In this document: piece by piece, positions 20,678-30,700 of the stretch
How positions within the stretch are numbered: the first letter of the stretch is position 1
How the letters are laid out: each line of letters begins with the position of its first letter
DNA from: CBDFHF01 sp965247565
Lineage (GTDB): Bacteria; Pseudomonadota; Gammaproteobacteria; Methylococcales; Methylomonadaceae
Reading direction: 5' to 3'
DNA length: 64,000 nt
Assembly: GCA_965247565.1 (NCBI GenBank)
Contig: CBDFHF010000003.1
Location: 2,046,001 to 2,110,000 of the forward strand
Position numbers and translations under genes: made by a program
The notes under the pieces: model-generated
What the model was told of the DNA's origin: nothing
Seen by the model: only the letters and a program-made list of their open reading frames with translations
The model's database searches: none

Positions 20678-21894
20678 AGCGACTTGAGTAGTAATCTGAT
20701 TTGGAAAAGTTCTTGATCGGTCTCAGTATTGCGACGAATATCATTAATTAACATAACTTTTGCCACATCAGGCAGTTTTTCCAATAACACCATTAAGCGC
20801 GCGACTTGTTTACCTTGTCCCTCAAGATCGAGTTGATCACCTTCAATCTGCACCCGTCTTAAATAGATATCGGTCGGTATTTGGGTGCTTAATTGGGCCA
20901 GCAGTTGCTCGGGACGGCGCTGCTGTTTTTGTAACAGGCGTGCTTGTTCAATCGTTTCCAGCGCCCCTTCAACCTGTTCGCGCATGACTAATGCATCATC
21001 TGCTGAGCTGCGGATTTCACTGAGTTGCTGTTGTATTTTTTGGCTCTGATAGTTTAGAACAAGGGCATCAATCGCCATCCAACTAAACAGACTAATCAAC
21101 AATAACGTAAATATGGCTTGATAACTGGCGGGGTCTGTCCAGTCGCGGATGCCCGCTACTCGGGTGATGCGTAATAAATTGGCGTGGGGTTTGTTGTGAT
21201 TATCGGGTAAGGCCTTCATGTTGATAGTTTCAGGCCTCCAATAGTCTTGAGGTTGATTCACTTCCCATCCCAAACTGAGGTTTGGCATACCCCAACCATG
21301 CCAGCATCTCAGCGCTTGTTGTTGTGTATTAATGTGTGCGTTTGCCTGAATTTTCCCCAATTCACCCAACAAGAGGTAATGAAATCCGCTGGCTTCAGGT
21401 ATTACCATGAGGGCTGGTTGTTGAGGTGCGCAGGCTGCATGCCAAGCCAGCTCTGGAATGATATGCGTGCAGTATGGCAGTTGTTGGGACATCTGTTGTG
21501 CATAATGCAGATCCCATACCCAAGTTGATACCTGCCATTCGTCTGCTGTTATTGTATAGCTGTAACAATAACCACTGGCTTTTCCCCAGGGCGACCATTC
21601 GGCTAAATCAAGAACAATGGCTTCATTCAACTCTTTTGCATTCAACAAATGCTTTGGAAAAGTACGAATCCTGTAAGCGCATACACTTGCCGGCAATAAC
21701 AACGCCAATTTTGCAAAAAGGGTGAAGGTTGGTAGTTGCTCAGCATCACAAGTAAACCATCGGCCTGATTTTATGGAGGCATAGTGTAAGTTATCACCAA
21801 CGATATTGACCTTGCTCCAAGGTATCCAGCGATCTTTGAAGCCACCAAAATATTGAGCCATATTAGTCGATTTTGTTTTATCCGCGGTCATCAT
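20674..21894 (-). CDS. gspL: GspL-like secretion platform protein with PilN-type domain
   Basis: A 406-residue protein. The cytoplasmic part (residues 1 to about 260) has the divergent actin-like fold of GspL/PilM, with AYRIRTFPKHLLNAKELNEA and VLDLAEWSPWGKASGYCYSY. One membrane segment (FTLLLISLFSWMAIDALVL) follows, then a PilN-like periplasmic part with coiled coil and QIPTDIYLRRVQIEGDQLDL. It would recruit the GspE ATPase to GspF. The start overlaps gspK by 17 bp. An ATG 11 codons later is also possible. Confidence 0.8.
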   Translation of the reverse strand: MMTADKTKSTNMAQYFGGFKDRWIPWSKVNIVGDNLHYASIKSGRWFTCDAEQLPTFTLFAKLALLLPASVCAYRIRTFPKHLLNAKELNEAIVLDLAEWSPWGKASGYCYSYTITADEWQVSTWVWDLHYAQQMSQQLPYCTHIIPELAWHAACAPQQPALMVIPEASGFHYLLLGELGKIQANAHINTQQQALRCWHGWGMPNLSLGWEVNQPQDYWRPETINMKALPDNHNKPHANLLRITRVAGIRDWTDPASYQAIFTLLLISLFSWMAIDALVLNYQSQKIQQQLSEIRSSADDALVMREQVEGALETIEQARLLQKQQRRPEQLLAQLSTQIPTDIYLRRVQIEGDQLDLEGQGKQVARLMVLLEKLPDVAKVMLINDIRRNTETDQELFQIRLLLKSL

Positions 21895-22789
21895 CAGGGT
21901 AGTACCATTGTTTTATTGCGAATGGGGGATTACTTCTAGGTAGTAGGCTGACCATAACGCGCATGGGTTTTTCTCCAGGCATTTTTATTATGATCCGAAA
22001 CGTGTTTGACGGATTAAAAGGTCCTATTTCACCAAATGCACCAGGAAAATCCGCTAATAACTTTTGTAGCAGCGGCCAGTTTTCTGCGCTCCGTGCTGAC
22101 CAGATCGCTTGCCATTGCTCGTTAGATACCTTTAATTTGGCCCTTAAAATCGGCTTTGGAGCCGTAGCAGCATTAAGATTTTGCCCAACGCCGGCTATTA
22201 ACAAATTTCGTAAGCCGGGTTGCTGTTCCGTGCCGTTAAATAGTTCCTGGGTCATAGAGGGCAGCTCCAATGGTTCATCGAGGCTGCGTATCATTTTATT
22301 TCTTGGCTGATAGGGTAATCCGGCTTGAATATAATGGGTTGCCTCCATACCATATCGTTGTTGCAGGTCATTTCTATCAATCCAATCCGTTAACTCATGA
22401 CTGATACGCTGTGCTGTTTCAAGATTAGTCAGTTGTATCAGTAATTGATATACCTGCGTTTCATCATACAAACCCAAACCCAGAAGTCCTGCGGCATCTT
22501 GAAGTTGAACTTCAATGCCATCCACTGAAAAGATTCGTCCATCGATAGGCAAACGTCGTTGATCAGTCTGCACATAATTGTAGGCTATTTTTCCCGTTAA
22601 CAGTTGATGGATCAGTTTATGTAAAACAGTGCGATAAACCAGCTCGTTTTGCCACTGGCTTTGCGAATGTTGTAGGGTTTTTATCTGGTTTCGCGCCAGA
22701 TGGCTTAAACCCACAGACAATACTACTAGAATACTGATGATGATCAAGACTAACGGAATAACGAAGCCGCTCTGTTTAGAATAAGTCAT
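21878..22789 (-). CDS. gspK: Minor pseudopilin GspK
   Basis: A 303-residue minor pseudopilin of the pilus tip complex. The ATG at 22789 puts the prepilin motif at the N-terminus (MTYSKQSG then FVIPLVLIIISILVVLSVGL). Like other GspK it lacks Glu at position 5 after the cleavage Gly. The large alpha domain includes DAAGLLGLGLYDETQVY, ISHELTDWIDRND and NLNAATAPKPILRA. It overlaps gspJ by 14 bp. Confidence 0.88.
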   Translation of the reverse strand: MTYSKQSGFVIPLVLIIISILVVLSVGLSHLARNQIKTLQHSQSQWQNELVYRTVLHKLIHQLLTGKIAYNYVQTDQRRLPIDGRIFSVDGIEVQLQDAAGLLGLGLYDETQVYQLLIQLTNLETAQRISHELTDWIDRNDLQQRYGMEATHYIQAGLPYQPRNKMIRSLDEPLELPSMTQELFNGTEQQPGLRNLLIAGVGQNLNAATAPKPILRAKLKVSNEQWQAIWSARSAENWPLLQKLLADFPGAFGEIGPFNPSNTFRIIIKMPGEKPMRVMVSLLPRSNPPFAIKQWYYPDDDRG

Positions 22790-23513
22790 TGTCGACAAAT
22801 CCAAAATTACCGACATCGGTGCCGGTATTAACATTAAATTGCCATTCGTGGCTTTGGTCCTGATCATCGGTGAATTGAATTTTTACGCGTCTTGGATAGA
22901 TCCAGAGCTGGCGAGTATCGTAGTTTTTTAGCCATTCTGTATGATCTCTGTAGCGTAGCTTAGCGTATTTACCCAGCATGGCGACGTCAATATCCTGGGG
23001 CATCGGAAACGCGAAGGCTTCATAACTGAATGCAGCTGTTTTTAAATGCTTTAATAAAGGCTCCCACGAGCCGTCCCACCGTAAATCTCTGTCAGGGTCT
23101 GAATGTAAAGCACCTTCTTGATAAAAAAGCGTATAACTTTTATCGTCATCTAGTTCAAACTTGAGTTGCACGGGTCTGACTTGTCCAGGGTTGTCCAGTA
23201 ATGGGGCCGCACTGATAAATTGCATCTGCAGTGGTGAACCCTGAAAATAGGGGACGTAAACGTTATCTTCAGATTGGCTGTAGTTAGCTAATAAAGCCTG
23301 GGTAAATAAAGTACGCAACCATTGTTGGCGGGTTAATAAGGTTTGCCAGTTTTGTTGTTTGTTTTGGCCTTGCTCCCATACTGCCAAGCCACGATAAAAG
23401 CCAGACAAAAGCACTGTAATCATTAATGACAGGATGGCTAACGACACCATCATTTCAACCAAAGTAAAGCCTTGACTTTTGTTGCTATTTATTTCCAACC
23501 TAGCTGATCCCAA
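22776..23513 (-). CDS. gspJ: Minor pseudopilin GspJ
   Basis: A 245-residue pseudopilin with the cleavage motif SQG-FTLVEMMVSLAILSLMI (Glu5 present). The pilin-like domain follows, including WLRTLFTQALLANYSQSE and WIYPRRVKIQF. It forms the tip complex with GspI and GspK and overlaps both neighbouring genes. Confidence 0.88.
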   Translation of the reverse strand: MGSARLEINSNKSQGFTLVEMMVSLAILSLMITVLLSGFYRGLAVWEQGQNKQQNWQTLLTRQQWLRTLFTQALLANYSQSEDNVYVPYFQGSPLQMQFISAAPLLDNPGQVRPVQLKFELDDDKSYTLFYQEGALHSDPDRDLRWDGSWEPLLKHLKTAAFSYEAFAFPMPQDIDVAMLGKYAKLRYRDHTEWLKNYDTRQLWIYPRRVKIQFTDDQDQSHEWQFNVNTGTDVGNFGFVDNDLF

Positions 23514-23890
23514 CTTATTGTTAGCGGGCTATCATGATCCGTTGCGCGGACACTTATTTGGTAAAGTCCTGCCTGTTTTTCGGCTGTTAATTCACCTTGG
23601 GTTGCGGGCATTAATTGTAGTTCTTTTTTTACACTGGCTTGCCAGTGAAACGTTTGCCCTTCAATGAGGATGTCACCTTGGTTTTTTTCGGCAGGATTAA
23701 CAATCTGTAATTCCTGCAGGATTTGTTGTTCAATCAGTTGATTGCGGGCAATCTCTCCAGCCTTATACATCCGGTTAAGCGATGAAGAGAACAATTGTAA
23801 CAATACGCCCATGCTGACCATCATAATTGCTGAGGCAATAAGCACTTCTATCAGCGTAAATCCTGCAGTTTTAATTGCCCGGTTAATCAT
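23489..23890 (-). CDS. gspI: Minor pseudopilin GspI
   Basis: A 133-residue pseudopilin with IKTAG-FTLIEVLIASAIMMVSMGV, a prepilin peptidase site with Glu5. The family-typical body includes AGEIARNQLIEQQILQELQ and TFHWQASVKKELQLM. It overlaps gspH by 8 bp and gspJ by 25 bp, consistent with tight translational coupling. Confidence 0.87.
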   Translation of the reverse strand: MINRAIKTAGFTLIEVLIASAIMMVSMGVLLQLFSSSLNRMYKAGEIARNQLIEQQILQELQIVNPAEKNQGDILIEGQTFHWQASVKKELQLMPATQGELTAEKQAGLYQISVRATDHDSPLTISWDQLGWK

Positions 23891-24344
23891 TCAATTTAGG
23901 CAGTTTATTTAAAGGAATTAATGTGACATGCCCATCTAATGCCTCTATAGCTATCTGCCAGTGATTATTAGCATTTGAAGACACGATAATATCACCACCA
24001 TTAGTGATGCCCGTGGACAGAAAACGCAACTCTGGTAGTCGTTGTATTTTCCAACCCTCGGGTAACTGTGGCCAGGGACTTCCGCCGTTTTTGTTCAGGC
24101 GAATACCCCGCCCAGCTTTCCATGCTTCAAGACGGATTACCGTCAATTTTTCAGTAAACTCAAACAAATCCTGTTGTTCCATGGTTTTTGTAAATAAATT
24201 CCAAAAATTAGGTGCAGCAATTCCGCTAATAGTGCTGATTAATACCAACACAACCAATAATTCAATTAAACTGAAGCCATGATTTTTTGTATGTTTTGAG
24301 ACTTTGCACACGGCTTTTAACGACACGTTATAGGGGCAAATCAT
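23883..24344 (-). CDS. gspH: Pseudopilin GspH
   Basis: A 153-residue type IV pilin-like protein with KNHG-FSLIELLVVLVLISTISGIA and Glu5. The rest, EFTEKLTVIRLEAWKAGRGI and NNHWQIAIEALDGHVTLIPL, resembles the GspH/XpsH beta domain. It lacks the C-terminal calcium-site region and DPWG-type motif expected of the major pseudopilin GspG. It is therefore called GspH although it occupies the place after gspF where gspG usually lies. Confidence 0.78.
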   Translation of the reverse strand: MICPYNVSLKAVCKVSKHTKNHGFSLIELLVVLVLISTISGIAAPNFWNLFTKTMEQQDLFEFTEKLTVIRLEAWKAGRGIRLNKNGGSPWPQLPEGWKIQRLPELRFLSTGITNGGDIIVSSNANNHWQIAIEALDGHVTLIPLNKLPKLND

Positions 24345-25509
24345 TTAAACTCATAATGGCACTCATCAATGAAACCATGATGCCTCCTACGATTAAGCCC
24401 ATGCTGGCAATTACCATAGGCTCTAATAAAGCAAGAATCCTGCGCATACCTTCTTGTAACGTACGCTGGTACAGCCTAGCTATTTCTGCCATGCTGTCAG
24501 GTAAGTTAGCGGCTGCTTCTCCAGTTTCTATCATGCGCTGCGCTAGTGGGGTGAACAGATTATGTTCACGTAATGCGGCACCCAGAGTACCGCCTTGCTG
24601 CACGGATTTACAGACCAGTTTTAGCCCTGCTCGCACTTCGTCTCTACCCAATGCTTCTGCAGACAAATGAATGGCTTCAAGTAGTTTCACGCCTTGTTTT
24701 AAAAGTCTCTGCATACTGCCGCAAAATTGGACGGTTTCCCAAGCTGAAACCAATTGCCTGATCCCAGATATTTTTTGAATAACCCGCCACAAGGATAGTT
24801 TGCCTTGTTTTTGTAAAGTTCTGAGCAGAAAGCCCAGCCCGATAATGCTAAGAGTCCACAGCCAGAAATATTCTCGCAACCAAAAGGATATGGCGATGAG
24901 TATTTGTAAGGATACTGATGGATGACCACCCATGTCACCGACCATAGTAGCGAAATTTGGGATGACGGTTAAAAATAAAAACAGGATTACTATAATGCTG
25001 ATGCTGATTAGGAAGGCTGGGTAAGTAAGAGCTGTACGCACTTCTGTACGTAATTTTAATTCTTCATCCAAACGGTCTGCGGCCGAACTTAATGCCGAAC
25101 CCAATTGGCCGTTAGCTTCACCAATTTTGACTAAATGGGCGACAAAACGAGGAAAAGTGTCAGGTAACGACAGCATCGCCTCTGATAAGCTCATTCCTGA
25201 TCGCACCATACTGCTGAGTTCTTTCCAGCTGGCTTGGGTATGTCCATTTTCTAACGAATCAGCAATCATCGTTATAGCTCTTTCCAACGGCATACCGCTA
25301 TTTCGTAGGCTAGCCAACTCATGTAAGGAGGCGAGCAATTCCCGGATAGGCACTGTCAAGGCAATATTGCCCCGGCCAGGTTGCACTGTATAAGTCTGAA
25401 TGCCGCGATTGGCGAGTTGTTTTAGCGCATCGTCACGATCTTCTGCCAACACCCAGCCTTTGACAGACAATCCGTTATCGCGCCGACCTTTATAATGAAA
25501 ATAAATCAC
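24328..25509 (-). CDS. gspF: Type II secretion membrane protein GspF
   Basis: A 393-residue polytopic inner-membrane platform protein with the duplicated GspF domain. The first copy has LASLHELASLRNSGMPLERA and LPDTFPRFVAHLVKIGEANG, and the second AWETVQFCGSMQRLLKQGVK and FTPLAQRMIETGEAA. Three membrane segments are visible: around LISISIIVILFLFLTVIPNF, YFWLWTLSIIGLGFLL and MVIASMGLIVGGIMVSLM. It overlaps gspE by 4 bp. Confidence 0.94.
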   Translation of the reverse strand: MIYFHYKGRRDNGLSVKGWVLAEDRDDALKQLANRGIQTYTVQPGRGNIALTVPIRELLASLHELASLRNSGMPLERAITMIADSLENGHTQASWKELSSMVRSGMSLSEAMLSLPDTFPRFVAHLVKIGEANGQLGSALSSAADRLDEELKLRTEVRTALTYPAFLISISIIVILFLFLTVIPNFATMVGDMGGHPSVSLQILIAISFWLREYFWLWTLSIIGLGFLLRTLQKQGKLSLWRVIQKISGIRQLVSAWETVQFCGSMQRLLKQGVKLLEAIHLSAEALGRDEVRAGLKLVCKSVQQGGTLGAALREHNLFTPLAQRMIETGEAAANLPDSMAEIARLYQRTLQEGMRRILALLEPMVIASMGLIVGGIMVSLMSAIMSLNDLPL

Positions 25510-27161
25510 CCCGCTACCCTCAGCACCTCTTCAATGGTAGTTTGTCCGCTGGCTGCATATAAAAAACCATCCTGTTGCAATGAGCGCATGCCTTTTTGGA
25601 TTAATTCGGTTTTTAGTCGCTCCGGGGCAACGGCGATGGTATGTCTTATGGCTTCATCTGTTAAAAGCATTTCAAAGATCGGTCTGCGGCTGCGATAGCC
25701 AGATCCCATACATTCAGGACAGCCTGTCCCATGAACAAACCCGTGTTCGTTTGAAATTAAATTCCCCCACTTAGGTTCGATGTCGGCCCAATCAATGGTA
25801 TCCAGATCTGTGCTTTCATCTTGAGTTTTACAAAGTGGACAGACTTTTCGCACCAGCCGCTGTCCTAATACGCCAATGACTGATGAAGCTAACAAATAGG
25901 CTGGGACTCCCATGTCCATTAGTCGAATGAATGCGCCAGGTGCGTCATTAGTGTGCAATGTTGATAAAACTAAATGCCCCGTCAATGCAGCCTGAACCGC
26001 TATTTCAGCGGTTTCTCTGTCGCGAATCTCACCAATCAAGACGATATCTGGATCCTGTCTTAACACTGAGCGCAAAATTGAGGCGAACGACAGGCCTATT
26101 TCAGCATTAACTTGAATTTGAGTAATACCAGAAATTTGATATTCGACAGGATCTTCAACAGTGATAATTTTGCGTTCATCACTGAATAAATGTTGTAAAA
26201 AAGTATACAGCGTAGTGCTTTTTCCACTTCCTGTAGGCCCAGTGACTAAAATGATGCCGTTTGATTGTTGCAACATGCTTTGCACCATGGTCTGGTGGTC
26301 GGCGTGCAAGCCTAGATCTTCTAATTGGCTAATGCCTTCCTCACTGACTAGTAGGCGTAAGACAACATCTTCCCCCATGACGCAGGGGGTGGTCGCGACC
26401 CTTAAATCTAAGCTGATCCCACTTAAACGAATGCGAATGCGGCCATCCTGAGGTATGCGTTTTTCGGAAATATCTAATTTAGCCATCAACTTTATGCGCG
26501 AAATTATAGCCGCCTGCATGGCAGAACCCGGTCGATCTACTTCATGTAAAACGCCATCCACTCGAAAACGCACTCTAAAAATCCCGCGATAGGTTTCAAA
26601 ATGAATGTCTGATGCGCGAGCGTCTAATGCGCGTTGTATCGTATCATTTACAAATTGGACGATAGGCGCACCGCTGGCAAGATCTTGTAAGGAATCGGTA
26701 TCGTAATCTGCCGCCCCGTATTCTTTCTTTTCAAACAACAATAGTAATTGACGTAGCTCATGGGCGCTCACCAGCACTGGGCAAACAGGCTTTTCGATGC
26801 GTCTTTGAATGATGTCCAGTACAAATTCATCAAATACATCGCCCATCACAACCCAAAACTGCTCATTATGTAACCCTAACGGAAATGCTGCTTGCGCTCT
26901 CCACCATCCTGATTCCAAATTCAACAAATTCATTTCATCCGGTTCAGTAGGTAACGGATTATTGCGTAACCAATCACTTAAGCGTGGCAGAGACCACTGC
27001 TGCGCGACTAGCGGTAACAGATCTTCTTCAGAGCAACTACCCAGCTTGACTAACGCATGCCCAATGCGGCCACCATGTTGTTTTTGGAAAATGAGTCCCG
27101 CATTAAGATCGCTATGAGTTATGTGCCCAGCATCTATAAGTAATTCACCTAGTCGTTGCAT
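25506..27161 (-). CDS. gspE: Type II secretion ATPase GspE
   Basis: A 551-residue hexameric ATPase that powers pseudopilus assembly. It has an N-terminal GspE/PilB-type N1 domain (LGELLIDAGHITHSDLNAGL), Walker A GPTGSGKSTTLYTFL, Asp box IITVEDPVEYQI, Walker B DPDIVLIGEIRDRETAEIA and His box GHLVLSTLHTNDA. A zinc-binding tetracysteine is formed by CPLC and CPEC. It is the first gene of the leftward cluster E-F-H-I-J-K-L-M-C-D. Confidence 0.95.
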   Translation of the reverse strand: MQRLGELLIDAGHITHSDLNAGLIFQKQHGGRIGHALVKLGSCSEEDLLPLVAQQWSLPRLSDWLRNNPLPTEPDEMNLLNLESGWWRAQAAFPLGLHNEQFWVVMGDVFDEFVLDIIQRRIEKPVCPVLVSAHELRQLLLLFEKKEYGAADYDTDSLQDLASGAPIVQFVNDTIQRALDARASDIHFETYRGIFRVRFRVDGVLHEVDRPGSAMQAAIISRIKLMAKLDISEKRIPQDGRIRIRLSGISLDLRVATTPCVMGEDVVLRLLVSEEGISQLEDLGLHADHQTMVQSMLQQSNGIILVTGPTGSGKSTTLYTFLQHLFSDERKIITVEDPVEYQISGITQIQVNAEIGLSFASILRSVLRQDPDIVLIGEIRDRETAEIAVQAALTGHLVLSTLHTNDAPGAFIRLMDMGVPAYLLASSVIGVLGQRLVRKVCPLCKTQDESTDLDTIDWADIEPKWGNLISNEHGFVHGTGCPECMGSGYRSRRPIFEMLLTDEAIRHTIAVAPERLKTELIQKGMRSLQQDGFLYAASGQTTIEEVLRVAG

Positions 27162-27749
27162 GCTTTAAGTTTTCCAGATTAACAAAATGTTTCAGCCAAC
27201 TCACATTACATTCTTTGAAATTGTCATTCTTGGCTTGGCGAGTTTTAATCTTTATGAATGATTAAACTTTTGCCAGCCCATAACGCGCAACACTTGAAAT
27301 TCGGTCGGTATGTACAGGGTTTTGATTCGCTGTGAAAGCTTACCAATCAAGTAAGGCACCCTAAAAACGTCAGGTTTTTGTACATAATAGTCAGCATAGC
27401 TAACATCAGATGGATTACAAGCTGATAGTGCTAATAAAGTCATGTCAGCTGCTGAAACAAAAAACTCGCACGGGCACTGTTGAATTCTCGCATAGAACTC
27501 AATTTACCAAATTCCATTCACAGGCATTGATAGCTGTAAATAGTTGGAATCCATGTTCGCAACTAAACTTCAACTTCAGTTTTACCGAAAAACACGGGCG
27601 CTCTCATACGCCTCTCGTTTATCGGAGAGGCAAGCGGCGGAGTTGATGGTATTCTCAAACACCCGGTTGAACTGCCTATGGTAAGATTAACTGCATCAGT
27701 GAAGTTTTAGACTGAATGGCTTTTAACCCATCAAAACAATAAATCTTTC
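27162..27749. other. Intergenic stretch between gspE and dnaE
   Basis: About 590 bp that must hold the divergent promoters of the gsp cluster and dnaE. The only coding-like piece is the lipoprotein-like fragment at 27252-27443. The rest shows no supported gene. Confidence 0.4.
27252..27443 (-). pseudogene. Possible degenerate small lipoprotein (EexN-like)
   Basis: From 27443 leftward 63 codons read MTLLALSACNPSDVSYADYY and on. The lipobox LSAC sits only nine residues from the Met. The hydrophobic run seems to start further upstream (FFVSAADMTLLALSAC) in an open frame with no start codon, suggesting a damaged 5' end. The body VSYADYYVQKPD is vaguely like EexN entry-exclusion lipoproteins. Low confidence. 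Confidence 0.3.
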
Positions 27750-30700
27750 ATGGAACCCGCATTTGTCCACTTAAGGCTGCATAGCGAATTTTCTCTCGTT
27801 GATGGCCTTGTCAAAATCAAGTCATTAGTTAAATGCTTGGCCGAACTAAATATGCCAGCGGCAGCGGTAACAGATCATGCCAATTTGTTTTCGCTGGTTA
27901 AATTTTATAAGGCCGCAATGGGCCAGGGAATTAAACCTATTGCTGGCTCCGATGTATTGATTTTTAATCCAGAGGAACTTGCTGCGCCATATCGGTTAAC
28001 TTTACTGGTTAAAGACACCGTGGGCTATGTTACTTTAACTGAACTGATCTCAAAAGCTTATCAAGAAGGCCAGCATCAAGGTATCCCGATGTTGCGGCAG
28101 GAATGGATCGAGGCTAATCATGCCGGGTTGATTGCTTTATCAGGAGCCATGAGCGGCGATATCGGTAGAGCGCTCCTAGCTGAAAACGCAGATGCTGCTA
28201 AACGACTAGCTAAACAGTGGGGCGAGCTATTTCCGCAAAGTTTTTATCTGGAGTTGCAACGTATAGGTAAATCGGAAGAAGAACGTTATATCGCCGCTGC
28301 TTTAGATTTGGCTACGACAACCGGATTGCCGGTGGTGGCCACGAATGATGTGCGTTTTTTGCACCAAAAAGACTTTGCAGCGCACGAAGTGCGAGTTTGT
28401 ATCAATCAGGGACGAACGCTGGACGACAACCGGCGCCCTAAAGATTACACCGATCAACAATATCTACGCAGTGCCGAAGAAATGCTGGCGCTATTTGCCG
28501 ATATTCCTGAAGCCTTGGAAAACTCGGTGGAAATTGCCAAACGCTGTAATATCCAGTTGACCTTGGGCGAGAATTTTCTACCCGATTTTCCGGTTCCGGC
28601 AGGCATGAGTTTGCCGGAATTTATGACGGAGCAAGCAATACAGGGATTGGAAGAACGTTTGCGGCAGCATCCGGCTGTTGGAAAGGGTTCGGATGAAGAA
28701 AATCGGCGCGTTTATTATCAGCGTCTGGATTTCGAGTTAAAAATGATCAGTCAAATGGGTTTTCCCGGCTATTTTATGATTGTCGCTGATTTTATTCAGT
28801 GGGCTAAAAACAATCTTATTCCAGTTGGGCCGGGACGGGGGTCTGGTGCTGGCTCGCTGGTTGCATATGCTTTAAAAATTACTGATCTGGATCCTATCGA
28901 ATTCGATTTGCTATTTGAGCGTTTTTTAAATCCTGAGCGGGTTTCCATGCCCGACTTTGACGTCGATTTCTGTATGGACAGGCGTGATGAAGTCATCGAT
29001 TACGTGGCGCGTCATTATGGTCGAGATCATGTGGCGCAAATTATTACCTACGGATCCATGGCGGCTAAGGCGGTGATCCGGGATGTTGGGCGGGTTTTGG
29101 GTTTTGGTTATGGTTTTGTGGATCGCTTAGCCAAGCTGATTCCGTTTGAAATCGGTATGACCTTAACCAAAGCATTAGCCGATAGTGCCGAATTAAAACA
29201 GCTTTACGATACCGAAGAAGAGGTAAAGGCTTTAATTGATATGGCATTGGCGCTGGAAGGCACGGCCAGAAATGCCGGAAAACATGCCGGTGGTGTGGTA
29301 ATTTCACCCACCAAACTGACCGATTTCACTCCGCTATATTGCGATCAGGATGGCAATAATCTGGTTACGCAGTTCGATAAAGACGACGTGGAAGCGGTCG
29401 GTTTAGTCAAGTTTGACTTCTTGGGTTTGCGCACGTTAACCATTATCGATTGGGCATTGCAAACCATCAATCATAAAAAACAGCAACTTGGCGAGCCGTT
29501 AGTGGATATTACGGTGATTCCCAGGGATGATGCCGCTTCGTATAAATTACTGACTAATGCCCAAACTACCGCGGTATTCCAGTTGGAATCGCGGGGTATG
29601 AAAGAGCTGATTAAAAAACTGAAGCCGGATTGCTTTGACGACATTATTGCGTTGGTGGCGTTGTTCCGTCCCGGACCCTTGGAGTCCGGCATGGTGGATG
29701 ACTATATCAACGTCAAACACGGTGCCAAAGCCGAATATGCGCATCCGTTATTAGAGCCCGTTCTGAAGCCTACCAATGGCGTTATTTTATATCAGGAACA
29801 GGTAATGCAAATCGCCAGGGAAATGGCGCTTTATACCTTGGGCGGCGCGGACATGCTGCGCCGAGCAATGGGTAAGAAAAAACCCGAGGAGATGGCTAAG
29901 GAACGGGATAAATTTACCTCGGGAGCAGTAAAAAACCAAGTTGATGAAAAAATCGCCACTTACGTGTTCGATTTAATGGAAAAGTTTGCTGGCTATGGCT
30001 TTAACAAATCACATTCAGCGGCCTACGCGTTGGTGGCTTATCAAACCGCCTGGCTGAAAGTACATTATCCGGCTGCGTTTATGGCAGCAGTATTATCTTC
30101 GGATATGGACAACACCGACAAAGTGGTGGTGCTAATTGAAGAATGCCGACAAATGAAGCTGACGATTTGCCCGCCGACCATTAACGTGTCCAATTTTCGG
30201 TTTACCGTTAATGATGCCGGACATATCGTTTATGGCTTGGGAGCAATTAAAGGCGTAGGCCAGTCAGCCATTGAAGATATGCTTAAAGAACGAGACGAAA
30301 ATGGCGTATTTAACGGACTTTATGGCCTATGCAAGCGCGTCGATTTAAGGAAAGTCAATCGTCGGGTATTAGAAGCTTTAATTAAAGCCGGAGCTTTCGA
30401 TGAGTTCGACGATAATCGAGCTGCGCATCTGGCCGAACTACCGACAGTTTTAAAAGTTGCCGAACAACACGGTAAGATGGCACAAACCGGGCAAAATGAC
30501 CTGTTCGGTTTGGCAGTCAACACAGAAATCGATGCGGATGAAGAGACTTACAGTACAGCAGTTGAACGGTGGTCAGATAATGAGCGTCTGGCCGCAGAAA
30601 AACTCACCTTAGGCTTGTTTTTAACCGGGCACCCGATTGATCAATACGAGCAGGAGCTCAAACAAATTACCCATGGCAAAATCTCCGCCTTGCTAGCTGA

